Part shown: positions 25,478 to 33,459 of the stretch, piece after piece | Layout: every line of letters starts with the position of its first letter | Numbering within the stretch: position 1 is the stretch's first letter | Origin: Streptomyces viridochromogenes | Lineage (GTDB): Bacteria; Actinomycetota; Actinomycetes; Streptomycetales; Streptomycetaceae | Reading direction: 5' to 3' | Length of the DNA: 64,000 nt | Assembly: GCF_001270495.1 (NCBI RefSeq) | Contig: NZ_LGUR01000211.1 | Coordinates: forward strand, 1 to 64,000 | The notes under the pieces: model-generated | Databases searched by the model: none | What the model was told of the DNA's origin: nothing | Seen by the model: only the letters and a program-made list of their open reading frames with translations | Translations under genes and position numbers: made by a program

Positions 25478-26245
25478 ATGACCGTGAATCTCGAAGTCGC
25501 CGAAGGCGTCGGCACCCTCCGCCTCGACCGCCCGCCGATGAACGCGCTGGACGTCGCCACCCAGGACAGGCTCAAGGAACTCGCCGAGGAGGCGGGCCGG
25601 CGTGAGGACGTACGGGCCGTGGTGATCTACGGCGGGGAGAAGGTGTTCGCGGCGGGCGCGGACATCAAGGAGATGCAGGCCATGGACCACACCGCGATGG
25701 TCCTGCGCGCGCGGGCCCTGCAGGAGTCGTTCACCGCGGTGGCGCGGATCCCCAAGCCGGTGGTGGCGGCGGTGACGGGCTACGCCCTGGGCGGCGGCTG
25801 CGAGTTGGCGCTGTGCGCGGACTACCGGATCGCCGGGGACAACGCCAAGCTGGGCCAGCCGGAGATCCTGCTCGGCCTGATCCCGGGCGCGGGCGGCACC
25901 CAGCGGCTGGCCCGCCTGATCGGCCCGTCGAAGGCCAAGGACCTGATCTTCACCGGCCGTATGGTGAAGGCGGAAGAGGCGCGGGAGATGGGCCTGGTGG
26001 ACCGCGTCGTGGCACCCGACGAGGTCTACGCCGAGGCGCACGCCTGGGCGGCGAAGCTGGCGCAGGGTCCGGCCATCGCCCTGCGTGCGGCGAAGGAGTC
26101 GATCGACACGGGCCTGGAGACGGACATCGAGACGGGGCTCGCGGTGGAACGGGGCTGGTTCGCGGGCCTGTTCGCGACCGAGGACCGGGAGCGGGGGATG
26201 CGGAGCTTCGTGGAGGAGGGCCCGGGCAAGGCGAAGTTCCTCTGA
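25478..26245 (+). CDS. Enoyl-CoA hydratase/isomerase (crotonase family)
   Basis: This 255-residue enzyme hydrates trans-2-enoyl-CoA in beta-oxidation. Both oxyanion-hole segments are visible (GGEKVFAAGADIKEM, and GYALGGGCELALCADYRIA near residue 100). The two catalytic glutamates sit in GQPEILLGLIPGAGGTQRL and the preceding CEL segment, as in rat mitochondrial hydratase. Length is standard for a monofunctional crotonase. The start ATG 25478 leads directly into MTVNLEVAEGVGTLRLDRP; no strong ribosome site precedes it. No other fatty-acid genes are adjacent, so the pathway role is inferred only from family. Confidence 0.92.
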   Translation: MTVNLEVAEGVGTLRLDRPPMNALDVATQDRLKELAEEAGRREDVRAVVIYGGEKVFAAGADIKEMQAMDHTAMVLRARALQESFTAVARIPKPVVAAVTGYALGGGCELALCADYRIAGDNAKLGQPEILLGLIPGAGGTQRLARLIGPSKAKDLIFTGRMVKAEEAREMGLVDRVVAPDEVYAEAHAWAAKLAQGPAIALRAAKESIDTGLETDIETGLAVERGWFAGLFATEDRERGMRSFVEEGPGKAKFL

Positions 26246-26540
26246 GGCTGGCGAAGTCTGGCCCGAAACTCCGTAGAACCACTTGCAATTGACAGGACGT
26301 CTGATCCGGGGTCCCTCGATGGGGCGGTTTATGGCAGCCTTAAGGCAACCTTAAGCGTGCCTTGTCGAGGGAGCCTGTCGATTGCCCCCAGCGGACCCTT
26401 CGTCCCAGGTCGGCCGGGCTGCCGACGGCCCCGAACTGCCCCTGGCATATGTCGAACGAGCCGTACGGAATGAGCGCTTCCGAGGGGTGTATTCCTCGGG
26501 AACGGCCACGGAGGGCCCTGTGGGCGGCCATGATGGGGGC
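26246..26540. other. Non-coding stretch before the HATPase gene
   Basis: This 295-base gap is without a supported gene. It contains TTGCAATTGACAG near 26283-26295 (a -35-like TTGACA without a clear -10) and the near-repeat CTTAAGGCAACCTTAAG around 26339-26355, an interrupted palindrome (CTTAAGG/CCTTAAG) that could be an operator. Confidence 0.35.
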
Positions 26541-27047
26541 ATGGCGGGGCTGGAGGGTATCGAACAGCCGCGGGGACACGGCCGTGCTTCTCTTGCGGCG
26601 CGCTGGTCGCCGGCGGTCGAGGACGAAGCTGCTGCGAAGGTGCTGGAGCTGTTCGGCAATCCTACGGAGGCCGAGGTTCCGCTCCCGTCCCGCCCGGAGT
26701 CCGCAGCGACGGCGCGGCGGCTGGCGCAGGTGGTGGTCCTGCGCCAATGGGGCCTGACCCCCAAGATGACCGAGGACGCGGTCCTACTCGTCTCGGAACT
26801 GGTCGGCAACGCCGTCCGCCACACCGGCGCCCGAGTCTTCGGCCTTCGCATGCGGCGCCGCCGCGGCTGGATCCGCATCGAGGTCCGCGACCCGTCCCGC
26901 GGTCTGCCCTGTCTCATGCCGGTCCAGGAGATGGACATCAGCGGCCGGGGCCTGTTCCTGGTGGACAAACTCTCCGACCGCTGGGGCGTGGACCTGCTGC
27001 CGCGGGGCAAGACGACCTGGTTCGAGATGAGGGTGGCCGACCGCTGA
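26541..27047 (+). CDS. ATP-binding regulatory protein (HATPase_c, anti-sigma-like)
   Basis: This 168-residue protein has a stand-alone HATPase_c domain of the RsbW/SpoIIAB type. The N box reads LLVSELVGNAVRHTGA (about residue 93), with a GRGLFLVDKLSDRWG G-box region near the end and no histidine-phosphorylation domain. Streptomyces genomes hold many such orphan kinases; most likely they phosphorylate or sequester anti-anti-sigma or sigma factors. The ATG 26541 preceded by GATGGGGGC is preferred to the longer open frame starting 26382, which runs through leader-like sequence. Partners are not encoded nearby. Confidence 0.85.
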   Translation: MAGLEGIEQPRGHGRASLAARWSPAVEDEAAAKVLELFGNPTEAEVPLPSRPESAATARRLAQVVVLRQWGLTPKMTEDAVLLVSELVGNAVRHTGARVFGLRMRRRRGWIRIEVRDPSRGLPCLMPVQEMDISGRGLFLVDKLSDRWGVDLLPRGKTTWFEMRVADR

Positions 27048-27498
27048 CGGTTGCCTCCGGCGGTTGAGCCGAAGTCCACGGCGCGCCACAACTGGGCTCC
27101 GCCCCCAGCCCCCCGCCGCGAGGGCTGAGGCCGGCGGGGCGGTCAACGGTCGGTGGGGGCTGGTCGCGCAGTTCCCCGCGCCCCTTTGGGGCGATGCCGG
27201 TCCGCCCTCTTCGGTCCGCGCAGGGACTTCACCTCACGACCGCCGACGACCACTCTCTGGGGCCGGTCCGGGCATCTTCAGCCCGTCCGGCGTTTGAGGA
27301 CGAGGCCCTTCGGGCCGATGGGGGTCGAAGGGGCGGAGCCCCTTCAAGGGATGGGACGGGTAGGGGCGGCGGGGGCGAAGTTCGCTGGGCCGGCGACCCG
27401 CGCGAAATGTTTATCGGGCAAATCGCGCAATTTATGACGTAATGCTCATTAAATGGTCGCAGTCGTCGCCCTCCCCAGCCACCCCGGAAGACCTGCCG
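27048..27498. repeat. Intergenic region with Streptomyces-type non-coding repeats
   Basis: There is no gene in 451 bases. A hairpin (CCCCGCCG...CGGCGGGG around 27112-27140) may end the HATPase gene. The blocks at 27157-27192 (GGGGCTGGTCGCGCAGTTCC...) and 27276-27316 (TTCAGCCCGTCCGGCGTTTG...) are ones I remember as extremely common between Streptomyces genes. The last 90 bases are less GC-rich and hold TAATG-CT-CATTA (27440-27451), a short inverted repeat that could be an operator for the following lipoprotein gene. Confidence 0.55.
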
Positions 27499-28680
27499 AT
27501 GAACCTCATGCACCGCACCCTCCTCGCCGGCGTCGGCCTCGTCGCACTCGCCGCCTGCGGCACCGAGACCGCCAGGGACAAGACCCGCTCCACCGAACCC
27601 CGCGGCACCCAGGCCGCCATCCCCGCCCCGGCGAAGAAGGAGACCGTCAAGGGCCTGCCCGGCATGCCCCCCGTCCTCGACCCGAAGGACGTGTACGCCG
27701 CCGACCGCCCGGGCAAGCTCTCCCCGGTCGTCAAGGACTTCCCGTCCCGCGTCTACGTCCCCAACACCGAGTCGGACACCGTCTCCGTCATCGACCCGAA
27801 GACGTACGAGATCGTCGAGACCATCCCCGTCGGCCGCCAGCCCCAGCACGTCGTCCCGTCCTGGGACCTGAAGACCCTCTGGGTCAACAACAACCGCGGC
27901 CACACCCTCACCCCCATCGACCCGAAGACCGGCAAGGCGGGCAAGGAGGTCGAGGTCCACGACCCGTACAACCTCTACTTCACGCCCCACGGCAAGTACG
28001 CCGTCGTCATGGCCTCCCTCGACCGCGAACTCGTCTTCCGCGACCCGCACACCATGAAGCGGATCAAGACCGAGCCGGTCACCTGCTTCGGCGTCAACCA
28101 CGCCGACTTCTCCCTCGACGGCCGGTACTTCATCGTCTCCTGCGAGTTCAGCGGCGAACTGCTGAAGGTCGACACCCAGAAGATGAAGGTCGTCGGGCAG
28201 CAGCGGCTCCCGTTCGAGGGCGCCATGCCGCAGGACGTCAAGATCTCGCCCGACGGCAAGCGGTTCTACATCGCCGACATGATGGCCCACGGCATGTGGG
28301 TCCTGGACGGGGAGAAGTTCGACGAGCCCACCCTCCTGCCCACCGGCAAGGGCTGCCACGGCCTCTACGTCAGCCGTGACTCCCGCGAGATGTACGTCTC
28401 CAACCGCGGTGAAGGCAGCGTCTCCGTCTTCGACTTCACCCAGAACAAGCTCACCAAGAAGTGGCACCTCCCCGACGGCGGCAGCCCCGACATGGGCGGC
28501 GTCTCCGCCGACGGCAAGGTGCTGTGGCTGTCCGGGCGGTACGACTCCGAGGTGTACGCCATCGACACCCGCACCGGTGAGCAACTCGCCCGCATCCCTG
28601 TCGGCAGCGGCCCGCACGGCCTCGCCGTCTACCCGCAGCCGGGCCGCTACTCGCTGGGGCACACCGGCATCTTCCGCTAG
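27499..28680 (+). CDS. YVTN-family beta-propeller lipoprotein
   Basis: This is a predicted 393-residue surface lipoprotein. ATG 27499 gives a short signal peptide with lipobox LVALAAC. The remainder is a seven-bladed YVTN/cytochrome d1-like propeller: repeats such as VYVPNTESDTVSVIDPKTYEIVETIPVG, LWVNNNRGHTLTPIDPKTGK, MYVSNRGEGSVSVFDF and YAIDTRTGEQLARIPVG. A His/Cys-containing blade (VTCFGVNHADFSLDG) is present, but no heme motif. Such proteins act as binding scaffolds or periplasmic/surface adaptors; no enzymatic role is evident. The in-frame ATG at 27442 lies in the operator-like region and is less likely the start. Confidence 0.85.
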   Translation: MNLMHRTLLAGVGLVALAACGTETARDKTRSTEPRGTQAAIPAPAKKETVKGLPGMPPVLDPKDVYAADRPGKLSPVVKDFPSRVYVPNTESDTVSVIDPKTYEIVETIPVGRQPQHVVPSWDLKTLWVNNNRGHTLTPIDPKTGKAGKEVEVHDPYNLYFTPHGKYAVVMASLDRELVFRDPHTMKRIKTEPVTCFGVNHADFSLDGRYFIVSCEFSGELLKVDTQKMKVVGQQRLPFEGAMPQDVKISPDGKRFYIADMMAHGMWVLDGEKFDEPTLLPTGKGCHGLYVSRDSREMYVSNRGEGSVSVFDFTQNKLTKKWHLPDGGSPDMGGVSADGKVLWLSGRYDSEVYAIDTRTGEQLARIPVGSGPHGLAVYPQPGRYSLGHTGIFR

Positions 28681-28788
28681 CGGACGGCAAGTTGACCGGT
28701 CGGCCCGGTTGACCGGCGGTCAGCGGACACGCCGCCGTACGGGTGAAGATCCAGGGCGCACCACCGCGAGCCCGCAATGGTGCTCCCT

Positions 28789-29430
28789 ATGATCACAACT
28801 CGCCTGCGGCGGCGCGCCGCTGCCGCCGTCCTGTCCCTCGCGGCCGTCCTCGCCACGACGGCCGCCACGGCTCCCGCGTCCCCCGCCTCGGCTCCCGCGA
28901 CCGCCGCCAAGGCCGCCGCCCCGGCTGCCGCTCCCGGTCCGGCCGCCTGTCCCGTCCAGTTCGACGACCGGATCAAGGCGGCCGTCGACCGCCGCGTCGA
29001 GGTCGACCGCATCACCCCCGACCCGGCGTGGCGCACCAGCTGCGGCACGCTCTACCGGGCCGACGGCCGCGGCCCGAACATCGTCTTCGAGGAAGGCTTC
29101 AAGCCCAAGGACGTCGTGAACGGCCAGTACGACCTGGAGCAGTACGTCCTGGTCAACCAGCCCTCCCCGTACGTCTCCACGACGTACGACCACGACCTGT
29201 ACAAGAACTGGTGGAAATCGGGCTGGAACTACTACATCGACGCCCCCGGCGGCATCGACGTCAACAAGACCATCGGCGACACCCACAAGTGGGCCGATCA
29301 GGTGGAGGTCGCCTTCCCGGGCGGTATCGCGCGGAAGTACATCATCGGCGTCTGCCCGGTGAACAAGACGACCAAGGTCGAGATCATGAGCGGCTGCCAG
29401 AGCAACCCGCACTTCGAGGCATGGCACTGA
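28789..29430 (+). CDS. Secreted ADP-ribosyltransferase (Scabin/ScARP, pierisin-like)
   Basis: This 213-residue exported mono-ADP-ribosyltransferase belongs to the family whose characterised members (S. coelicolor ScARP, S. scabies Scabin) modify guanine in nucleosides, nucleotides or DNA. Residues 1-35 form an Arg-rich Sec signal, followed by an Ala/Pro linker. Family landmarks follow in order: CGTLYRADGR (NAD-binding Arg, about residue 90), FEEGFKPKDVVNGQYDL, YVSTTYD (the STS-type motif, 130-132), YYIDAPGGIDVN, and the ARTT loop WADQVEVAFPGG with Q-x-E at 171-173. Three Cys in the mature part (CPVQF, TSCGTLY, the late CPVNK/GCQSN pair) suggest disulfides. ATG 28777 is an alternative start. 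Confidence 0.88.
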   Translation: MITTRLRRRAAAAVLSLAAVLATTAATAPASPASAPATAAKAAAPAAAPGPAACPVQFDDRIKAAVDRRVEVDRITPDPAWRTSCGTLYRADGRGPNIVFEEGFKPKDVVNGQYDLEQYVLVNQPSPYVSTTYDHDLYKNWWKSGWNYYIDAPGGIDVNKTIGDTHKWADQVEVAFPGGIARKYIIGVCPVNKTTKVEIMSGCQSNPHFEAWH

Positions 29431-30058
29431 GCAGCAGCTCCGCGCCCACCGGCCGGTAGCCGGCCGCCTGGAACGCCCGCACACTGCGGGCGTTCCCCGG
29501 TGCGACCTGCGCCCACAGCGGCTCCGTGACGAGATGCCGGGCCGCGGTCACCAGCAGCCGCCCCAGCCCTCGATGCCGTACGTCCTGCGCCACCTCCACC
29601 GACACCTCCAGCCGCCCGGCGACCCCGCGCCCCACCACCAGCACGCCGCCCTCGGCCGCCCACGCGCGCACGTCCTCCCGCCGTCGTCGGGCGTAGACGA
29701 TCCGGGGATGGCCGGCGTCCTCGATCTCCTTCAACCTCAACGCGGGCGGCGGCTCACCCGGCAGCGGGGAGCCGACCAGGACCGCGTCGATGGTCTCCGC
29801 CGTCCGGCCCGTCCGGTCCATCAAGGCGGCCAGGAAGCGCGGGTTCATGGTCGCGGACAGCGCGTCGCAGTCGAGGCCGCGCAGGGTGTCGTACACCCAC
29901 CCGGGATCCTCGTCGGTGAAGACGACGGAGTGCGCGGTGAAGGAGAGGACGCCTGCGTTCCGGTCGGAGGGCTGGGGGACGACGGTCGTACGGCCGTCCG
30001 CGGGCGGGAAGACACCCCGCGCCGCCGCCTCCAGAATGTCCCGCAAGGTCTCCGCCAT
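29384..30058 (-). CDS. GNAT family N-acetyltransferase
   Basis: This 224-residue soluble protein has a C-terminal GNAT fold with acetyl-CoA loop QDVRHRGLGRLLV and the beta-bulge helix GNARSVRAFQAAGYRPVG, typical of GCN5-related enzymes. The N-terminal about 100 residues (VVPQPSDRNAGVLSFTAHSVV) form the separate domain seen in several Streptomyces homologues. ATG 30058 is chosen over 30109 because GGGGAGGGG lies 6 bases before it. Its 3' end overlaps the convergent ADP-ribosyltransferase gene by 47 bases. The acetyl acceptor is unknown; a link to the neighbouring toxin-like enzyme is speculation. Confidence 0.85.
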   Translation of the reverse strand: MAETLRDILEAAARGVFPPADGRTTVVPQPSDRNAGVLSFTAHSVVFTDEDPGWVYDTLRGLDCDALSATMNPRFLAALMDRTGRTAETIDAVLVGSPLPGEPPPALRLKEIEDAGHPRIVYARRRREDVRAWAAEGGVLVVGRGVAGRLEVSVEVAQDVRHRGLGRLLVTAARHLVTEPLWAQVAPGNARSVRAFQAAGYRPVGAELLLSAMPRSAGCSGSRS

Positions 30059-30117
30059 GGCGGCCCCTCCCCGCGCTCCTTGAGTCTCCACCCACTGGAA
30101 GGCCCACACTCCCAGAC

Positions 30118-31029
30118 ATGACCGAAGACGGCACCGGACTCCTCACCATCGGCGAGCTGGCCCGGACCACCGGACTGACCGTCCGGACCATTCGCTACTG
30201 GTCCGACGAGGGCGTCCTGCACCCGGTGACCCGCTCCTGCGGCGGCTATCGGCTCTACGACGCCGAGTCCGTCGCCCGCCTGGAGCTGATCCGCACCCTG
30301 CGCGAACTGGGCCTGGGCCTGGCCGACGTACGGCAGGTGGTCAGTGGCGAGAAGGACGTGGCGTCGGTCGCGGCCGCGCATGTGGCGGCCCTGGACGCGC
30401 AGATCCGATCTCTGAAGGTGACCCGGGCGGTGCTGTCGACCGTGGCGAGGCGCGGTTCGAGCGCGGAGGAGACGACCCTGATGAACAGACTGGCACGGCT
30501 GTCGGCGGCGGAGCGGCAACGGATCATGGAGGAGTTCGTGGCCGAGACCCTGCACGGCCTCGACACCGTCGACCCCGACATCCAGGACCGGATGCGGCGC
30601 ACCGCGGTCGATCTGGCGGAGAACCCGACACCCGAGCAGGTCGACGCCTGGGTGGAGCTGGCCGAGATGCTTCAGGACCCGGGCTTTCGGGCGCAGATGC
30701 GCCGGGCGGTCGAGTTCAACGCCGCCGACCGGGAGCCGGGGGCACCCCGCGGCCGGTCCGTGTGGTTCGCGCGGCGTCTGGTGGAACTGGCGGGCCCGGT
30801 GCGCGAGCGCGGTACCGAACCCGCGGCGCCCGAGGCCGAGGAGGTGCTGCGGGAACTGTTCGGGGACGCCGACCGGGCCGCCGTACTGGAACGGATGACG
30901 GCCGGCTTCGACGAGCGGGTCGGCCGTTACCGGGAGCTGCTCGCCGTCGTGAACCGGCAGCCCGGGCCCCCGCACGCCGAGGACTTCGCGTGGGTGGTCG
31001 CCGCACTGCGGGCCAGGGTGCACGGTTAA
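30118..31029 (+). CDS. MerR-family transcriptional regulator
   Basis: This is a 303-residue regulator. The N-terminal winged helix-turn-helix is classic MerR (LTIGELARTTGLTVRTIRYWSDEGVL, then GGYRLYD), followed by a helical dimerisation segment (VASVAAAHVAALDAQIRSLKVTRAVL). A C-terminal domain of about 180 residues probably senses a ligand; it lacks the Cys pairs of metal-sensing MerR proteins. It is divergent from the GNAT gene with only 59 bases between the starts, so it may control both. The long effector domain resembles drug- or signal-binding MerR types. Confidence 0.9.
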   Translation: MTEDGTGLLTIGELARTTGLTVRTIRYWSDEGVLHPVTRSCGGYRLYDAESVARLELIRTLRELGLGLADVRQVVSGEKDVASVAAAHVAALDAQIRSLKVTRAVLSTVARRGSSAEETTLMNRLARLSAAERQRIMEEFVAETLHGLDTVDPDIQDRMRRTAVDLAENPTPEQVDAWVELAEMLQDPGFRAQMRRAVEFNAADREPGAPRGRSVWFARRLVELAGPVRERGTEPAAPEAEEVLRELFGDADRAAVLERMTAGFDERVGRYRELLAVVNRQPGPPHAEDFAWVVAALRARVHG

Positions 31030-31079
31030 TCTGACCTCCGTCAGCAAGACGACAAGGAACGACGAAAAGGGGCGGACCG

Positions 31080-31298
31080 GTGGCGCACATCGACATCGAG
31101 GAAGCACGCAAGCAGTTCGAGCGCATCGATGCGGACGGGGACGGCGCCATCACCGCCGCCGAGTTCAAGTCCGCCCTGGCTCAGGGCGGCGACTGGAACG
31201 TGACCGAGGCGGTCGCCGAGGCGATCATCAAGAGCCGTGACCTGAACGGCGACAAGCTGCTGTCGTTCGACGAGTTCTGGGCGTTCCTGAGCAAGTGA
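31080..31298 (+). CDS. EF-hand calcium-binding protein
   Basis: This 72-residue cytosolic protein has two EF-hands: loop DADGDGAITAAE (about residues 17-28) and loop DLNGDKLLSFDE (about 53-64). Both retain Asp/Asn ligands at positions 1, 3, 5 and Glu at 12. Streptomyces encode several such calmodulin-like proteins of this size (CabA-E group); a buffering or sensor role for Ca2+ is inferred. GTG at 31080 follows AAAGGGGCGGACCG. A strong bidirectional terminator follows the stop. Confidence 0.93.
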   Translation: MAHIDIEEARKQFERIDADGDGAITAAEFKSALAQGGDWNVTEAVAEAIIKSRDLNGDKLLSFDEFWAFLSK

Positions 31299-31303
31299 CA
31301 CCC

Positions 31304-31353
31304 ACCGAAGGGGCGCCCGTTCACCGCGGAGGCGGAACGGGCGCCCCTTCGGT
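31304..31353. terminator. Bidirectional hairpin terminator
   Basis: A perfect 19-bp inverted repeat (31304-31322 with 31335-31353, outer bases ACCGAAGGGGCG) with a 12-nt loop lies between the EF-hand gene stop (plus) and the GH25 gene stop (minus). It should stop transcription from both sides. Confidence 0.9.
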
Positions 31354-31360
31354 ATGCCCG

Positions 31361-31918
31361 TCAGGCGTTCTCGGCCCACTCGCGCAGGGCGGCCTTGCTG
31401 GAGAAATCGGCGACGTTCTTGTCGAGCGGGTTGTCGGTGTACTGATGGAAGCGCCACTTCGCCTTGATGCGGGGCTTGCCCGCGGTGACGTAGTCGGCGA
31501 TCCAGAGGCCGTCACCCGCATAGGACGTGGTGTCGACGTTGAGCCAGTAGTTTCTGTTCGCGTAGAGAATGACCGGATTGTTCGGCCGCTTCTCCTTCAC
31601 CTTCCGGATGAACAGATCCTTCTCCGCGTTGCTCGCATGCGTCCCCTCGCTCGTCGTCTCCCAGTCGACCGCGAGGATGTCGCCCGCCCGCTCGGGGGCC
31701 TTGCTGACGAAGTAGTCCGCCTGGGCGGAGAGGTTGCCGGGCCAGAGGAAGTGGTAGAAGCCGACGACCAGGCCGGCGTCGCGGGCGCGTTTGGTCTGGG
31801 CGGCGAGTTTGGGGTTGATGTAGGAGCGGCCCTCTGTCGCCTTGATGAACACGAAGGAGATGCCGTCGGTGTCATAGGACGAGGACTGGTACGCGCTGAC
31901 ATCGATGCCGCGGATCAT
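31361..31918 (-). CDS. Glycoside hydrolase family 25 lysozyme
   Basis: This 185-residue muramidase-fold protein has the GH25 start MIRGIDVSAYQ (first catalytic Asp), GISFVFIKATEG, and the catalytic DILAVDWETT, in which the DxE pair sits near residue 80. ATG 31918 is preceded by AGGGAG at 7 bases, so the longer open frame to 32419 is not used. No signal peptide is visible in the product, unlike most secreted GH25 enzymes; export might be by a non-Sec route or the protein may act inside spores or after lysis. It ends in WAENA at the shared terminator. Confidence 0.9.
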   Translation of the reverse strand: MIRGIDVSAYQSSSYDTDGISFVFIKATEGRSYINPKLAAQTKRARDAGLVVGFYHFLWPGNLSAQADYFVSKAPERAGDILAVDWETTSEGTHASNAEKDLFIRKVKEKRPNNPVILYANRNYWLNVDTTSYAGDGLWIADYVTAGKPRIKAKWRFHQYTDNPLDKNVADFSSKAALREWAENA

Positions 31919-32036
31919 GGGGGGACTCCCTGAAGTGCTGGTGAGGGGAGAGGAGTTGGGTGGGGTGTATGCCCCAGCCTGGCATGTCTGACGCGTACCT
32001 GACGTGAAATTGTCAACATTCGTCGGGAGGGCGAAC

Positions 32037-33146
32037 ATGGCGATGGTCCTGGAGAGCGGCGACCGGGCCCAGGACCCCTGGGAGGGCGTGGACGAGGCGG
32101 CGCTGTCGCGGGCCGTGCGGGCGCAGGCGGGGCGGTCGGTGGCCGGTGTCGACGACATGGCGTCGTATCTCGCGGACCAGGTGTCGGATGCCGCGCATCG
32201 GGAGGTCGTCGGCCCGCTTCTCGACGGGCGGGGAGCGAGTGGGGTCGTCGTGCGGGGCGGCGCCGTGCTTGCCTCCTGGGGCGATCCGGCCCGCGTGGAG
32301 ATGGCCTTCAGCGCGACGAAGAGCGTGCTGTCGCTGGTGGCGGGTGTCGCGTTCGACGACGGGGCGTTGCGTCTGGACGAGCCGGTGGTGGAGTCGGTGG
32401 ACCTCCCGGAGTTCGACACCCCTCACGGGCGCGGCATCACGTGGCGGCATCTGCTGGACCAGACCAGCCAGTGGGAGGGCGAGCTGTGGTCCAAGCCGAC
32501 GTGGGTGGACGCGCAGAGCACCCGTGAGGGCACGGAATCGGCGGGCGGGCCGCCCGGCGCCGGCTGGGCCTACAACGACGTGCGGGTGAACCTGACGGCG
32601 CTGGCGCTCACGGTCCTGTTCGGCCGCGCCCTGCCGGAGGTCCTGCGGGAGCGCGTCCTGACGCCGGTCGGCGCCTCGGACGGATGGTCCTGGCACGGCT
32701 ACGACAGCTCGGTCGTGGAGATCGACGGCACCGAGGTGCCCGTCGTCTCCGGCGGCGCCCACTGGGGCGGTGGCCTGTGGATCAGCGCCCTGGACCTGGC
32801 CCGAACCGGCCGGCTGTGTCTGCGGGGCGGGACCTGGGACGGGCGCCAGGTCGTGTCGCGGCGCTGGATCGAGGAGCTGTGGACGCCCTGCCGGGTCAAG
32901 CCCGAATACGGCCTGTCCTGGTGGCTCAACGACCGGGGCACGGTGTGGCCCCGCGCCCCGCGCACGGGCCGCTGCGCCCGCGGCAACGGCGGCAACCATC
33001 TGCTGTGGGTGGACCCGGCCCGCGATCTGGTCATCGTCTCGCGCTGGGGTGCGGAGGTCGAGCGCCTCCTGGCGGAGGTGTCGGAGGCGGTGCCGACGGC
33101 AGCACCGGGACGGCGGCCCGGTGCCCCGCCCGTCAGTACTCGATGA
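32037..33146 (+). CDS. Serine hydrolase (beta-lactamase/class C PBP fold)
   Basis: This is a 369-residue protein of the beta-lactamase-related family (Pfam Beta-lactamase). The nucleophile motif S-x-x-K is seen in FSATKSVLS (about residue 89) and the Tyr motif in WAYNDVRVN (YxN). The third motif is probably HLLWVDP-proximal GNGGNH rather than KTG, as in esterase/peptidase members. ATG 32037 follows GGGAGG. No signal peptide is present. Its 3' end overlaps by 14 bases the remnant of an oppositely oriented sdaA gene, marking the edge of conserved chromosome. Confidence 0.88.
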   Translation: MAMVLESGDRAQDPWEGVDEAALSRAVRAQAGRSVAGVDDMASYLADQVSDAAHREVVGPLLDGRGASGVVVRGGAVLASWGDPARVEMAFSATKSVLSLVAGVAFDDGALRLDEPVVESVDLPEFDTPHGRGITWRHLLDQTSQWEGELWSKPTWVDAQSTREGTESAGGPPGAGWAYNDVRVNLTALALTVLFGRALPEVLRERVLTPVGASDGWSWHGYDSSVVEIDGTEVPVVSGGAHWGGGLWISALDLARTGRLCLRGGTWDGRQVVSRRWIEELWTPCRVKPEYGLSWWLNDRGTVWPRAPRTGRCARGNGGNHLLWVDPARDLVIVSRWGAEVERLLAEVSEAVPTAAPGRRPGAPPVSTR

Positions 33147-33189
33147 TGTCGACCGCCGGCCCGCCCCGCGCCGTCTCCTTGTACTTGAC
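33133..33189 (-). pseudogene. sdaA: 3' end remnant of L-serine dehydratase gene (left copy)
   Basis: The minus strand encodes VKYKETARGGPAVDIIEY and a stop at 33133-33135, the C-terminus of Streptomyces L-serine ammonia-lyase. Upstream codons (33190 rightwards) no longer match. The same 18 codons plus stop recur at 51677-51733, cut at the same Val codon, with about six differences in 57 bases. I interpret this as the displaced chromosomal side of a site-specific integration in the sdaA 3' end. From memory, sdaA follows this neighbourhood in S. coelicolor. Confidence 0.75.
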
Positions 33190-33263
33190 CGACATGTCGG
33201 CGGCTTTTGACCACGCATTTGACCTGCGGATTTAGTCTGGCAAGCCCGACTTGCGTCACGGCC

Positions 33264-33283
33264 AGGGACTTTTCAGGGACTTC
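33264..33283 (+). repeat. AGGGACTTT iterons near left junction
   Basis: There are two copies of AGGGACTT(T) at 33264 and 33275, 11 bp apart. The same 19-base block occurs at 51556-51574. Such short direct repeats about 100 bp from an attachment core are the expected layout of tyrosine-integrase arm sites. Confidence 0.7.
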
Positions 33284-33383
33284 TTGTCGACGGTTACCTG
33301 CAAGGTATCCGACGACAGGTGACATGCCTGCTTTTGCTTCCATGCAGGCGTTCGATCGCTTCGCTGGCCCGCTTTACTCGTAT

Positions 33384-33420
33384 ACGTAGGTCTCGGGTTC
33401 GAATCCCGAAGGCGGCTCCA
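33384..33420 (+). other. 3' half of a tRNA gene (probable att remnant)
   Basis: The T arm is complete (TCGGG-TTCGAAT-CCCGA, 33393-33409), followed by a 7-base acceptor strand AGGCGGC, discriminator T and encoded CCA. The complementary 5' acceptor GCCGCCT and a D arm are absent upstream, and the anticodon arm (33371-33387) does not pair. The loop ACTCGTA hints at anticodon CGT (Thr) but this part may be coincidental. It is best read as an attachment-site fragment left by an element that used a tRNA 3' end, not a functional tRNA. Confidence 0.75.
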
Positions 33421-33424
33421 CCTG

Positions 33425-33459
33425 AGACCAGGTCAGATGCGTTCTGAACTGGTCTTTTG
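33425..33459 (+). terminator. Intrinsic terminator downstream of tRNA fragment
   Basis: AGACCAGGTCAGA (33425-33437) pairs with TCTGAACTGGTCT (33443-33455), 12 of 13 positions, with loop TGCGT and a TTTT tract. It is a rare U-tailed terminator in this window and fits a tRNA transcription unit, implying the DNA to the right of the tRNA fragment is that tRNA's original downstream flank. Confidence 0.8.

Noticed and set aside
32037..33146. True beta-lactamase (resistance gene)
   Set aside because: There is no signal peptide and no KTG box; it is better described as a beta-lactamase-fold hydrolase of unknown substrate.
33207..33389. Small plus-strand ORF across the left junction
   Set aside because: It has no ribosome site, no recognisable composition, and is built of iterons and tRNA sequence.
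33371..33420. A complete functional tRNA gene
   Set aside because: There is no D arm, no 5' acceptor complementary to AGGCGGC, and the anticodon stem does not pair; only the 3' half is present.
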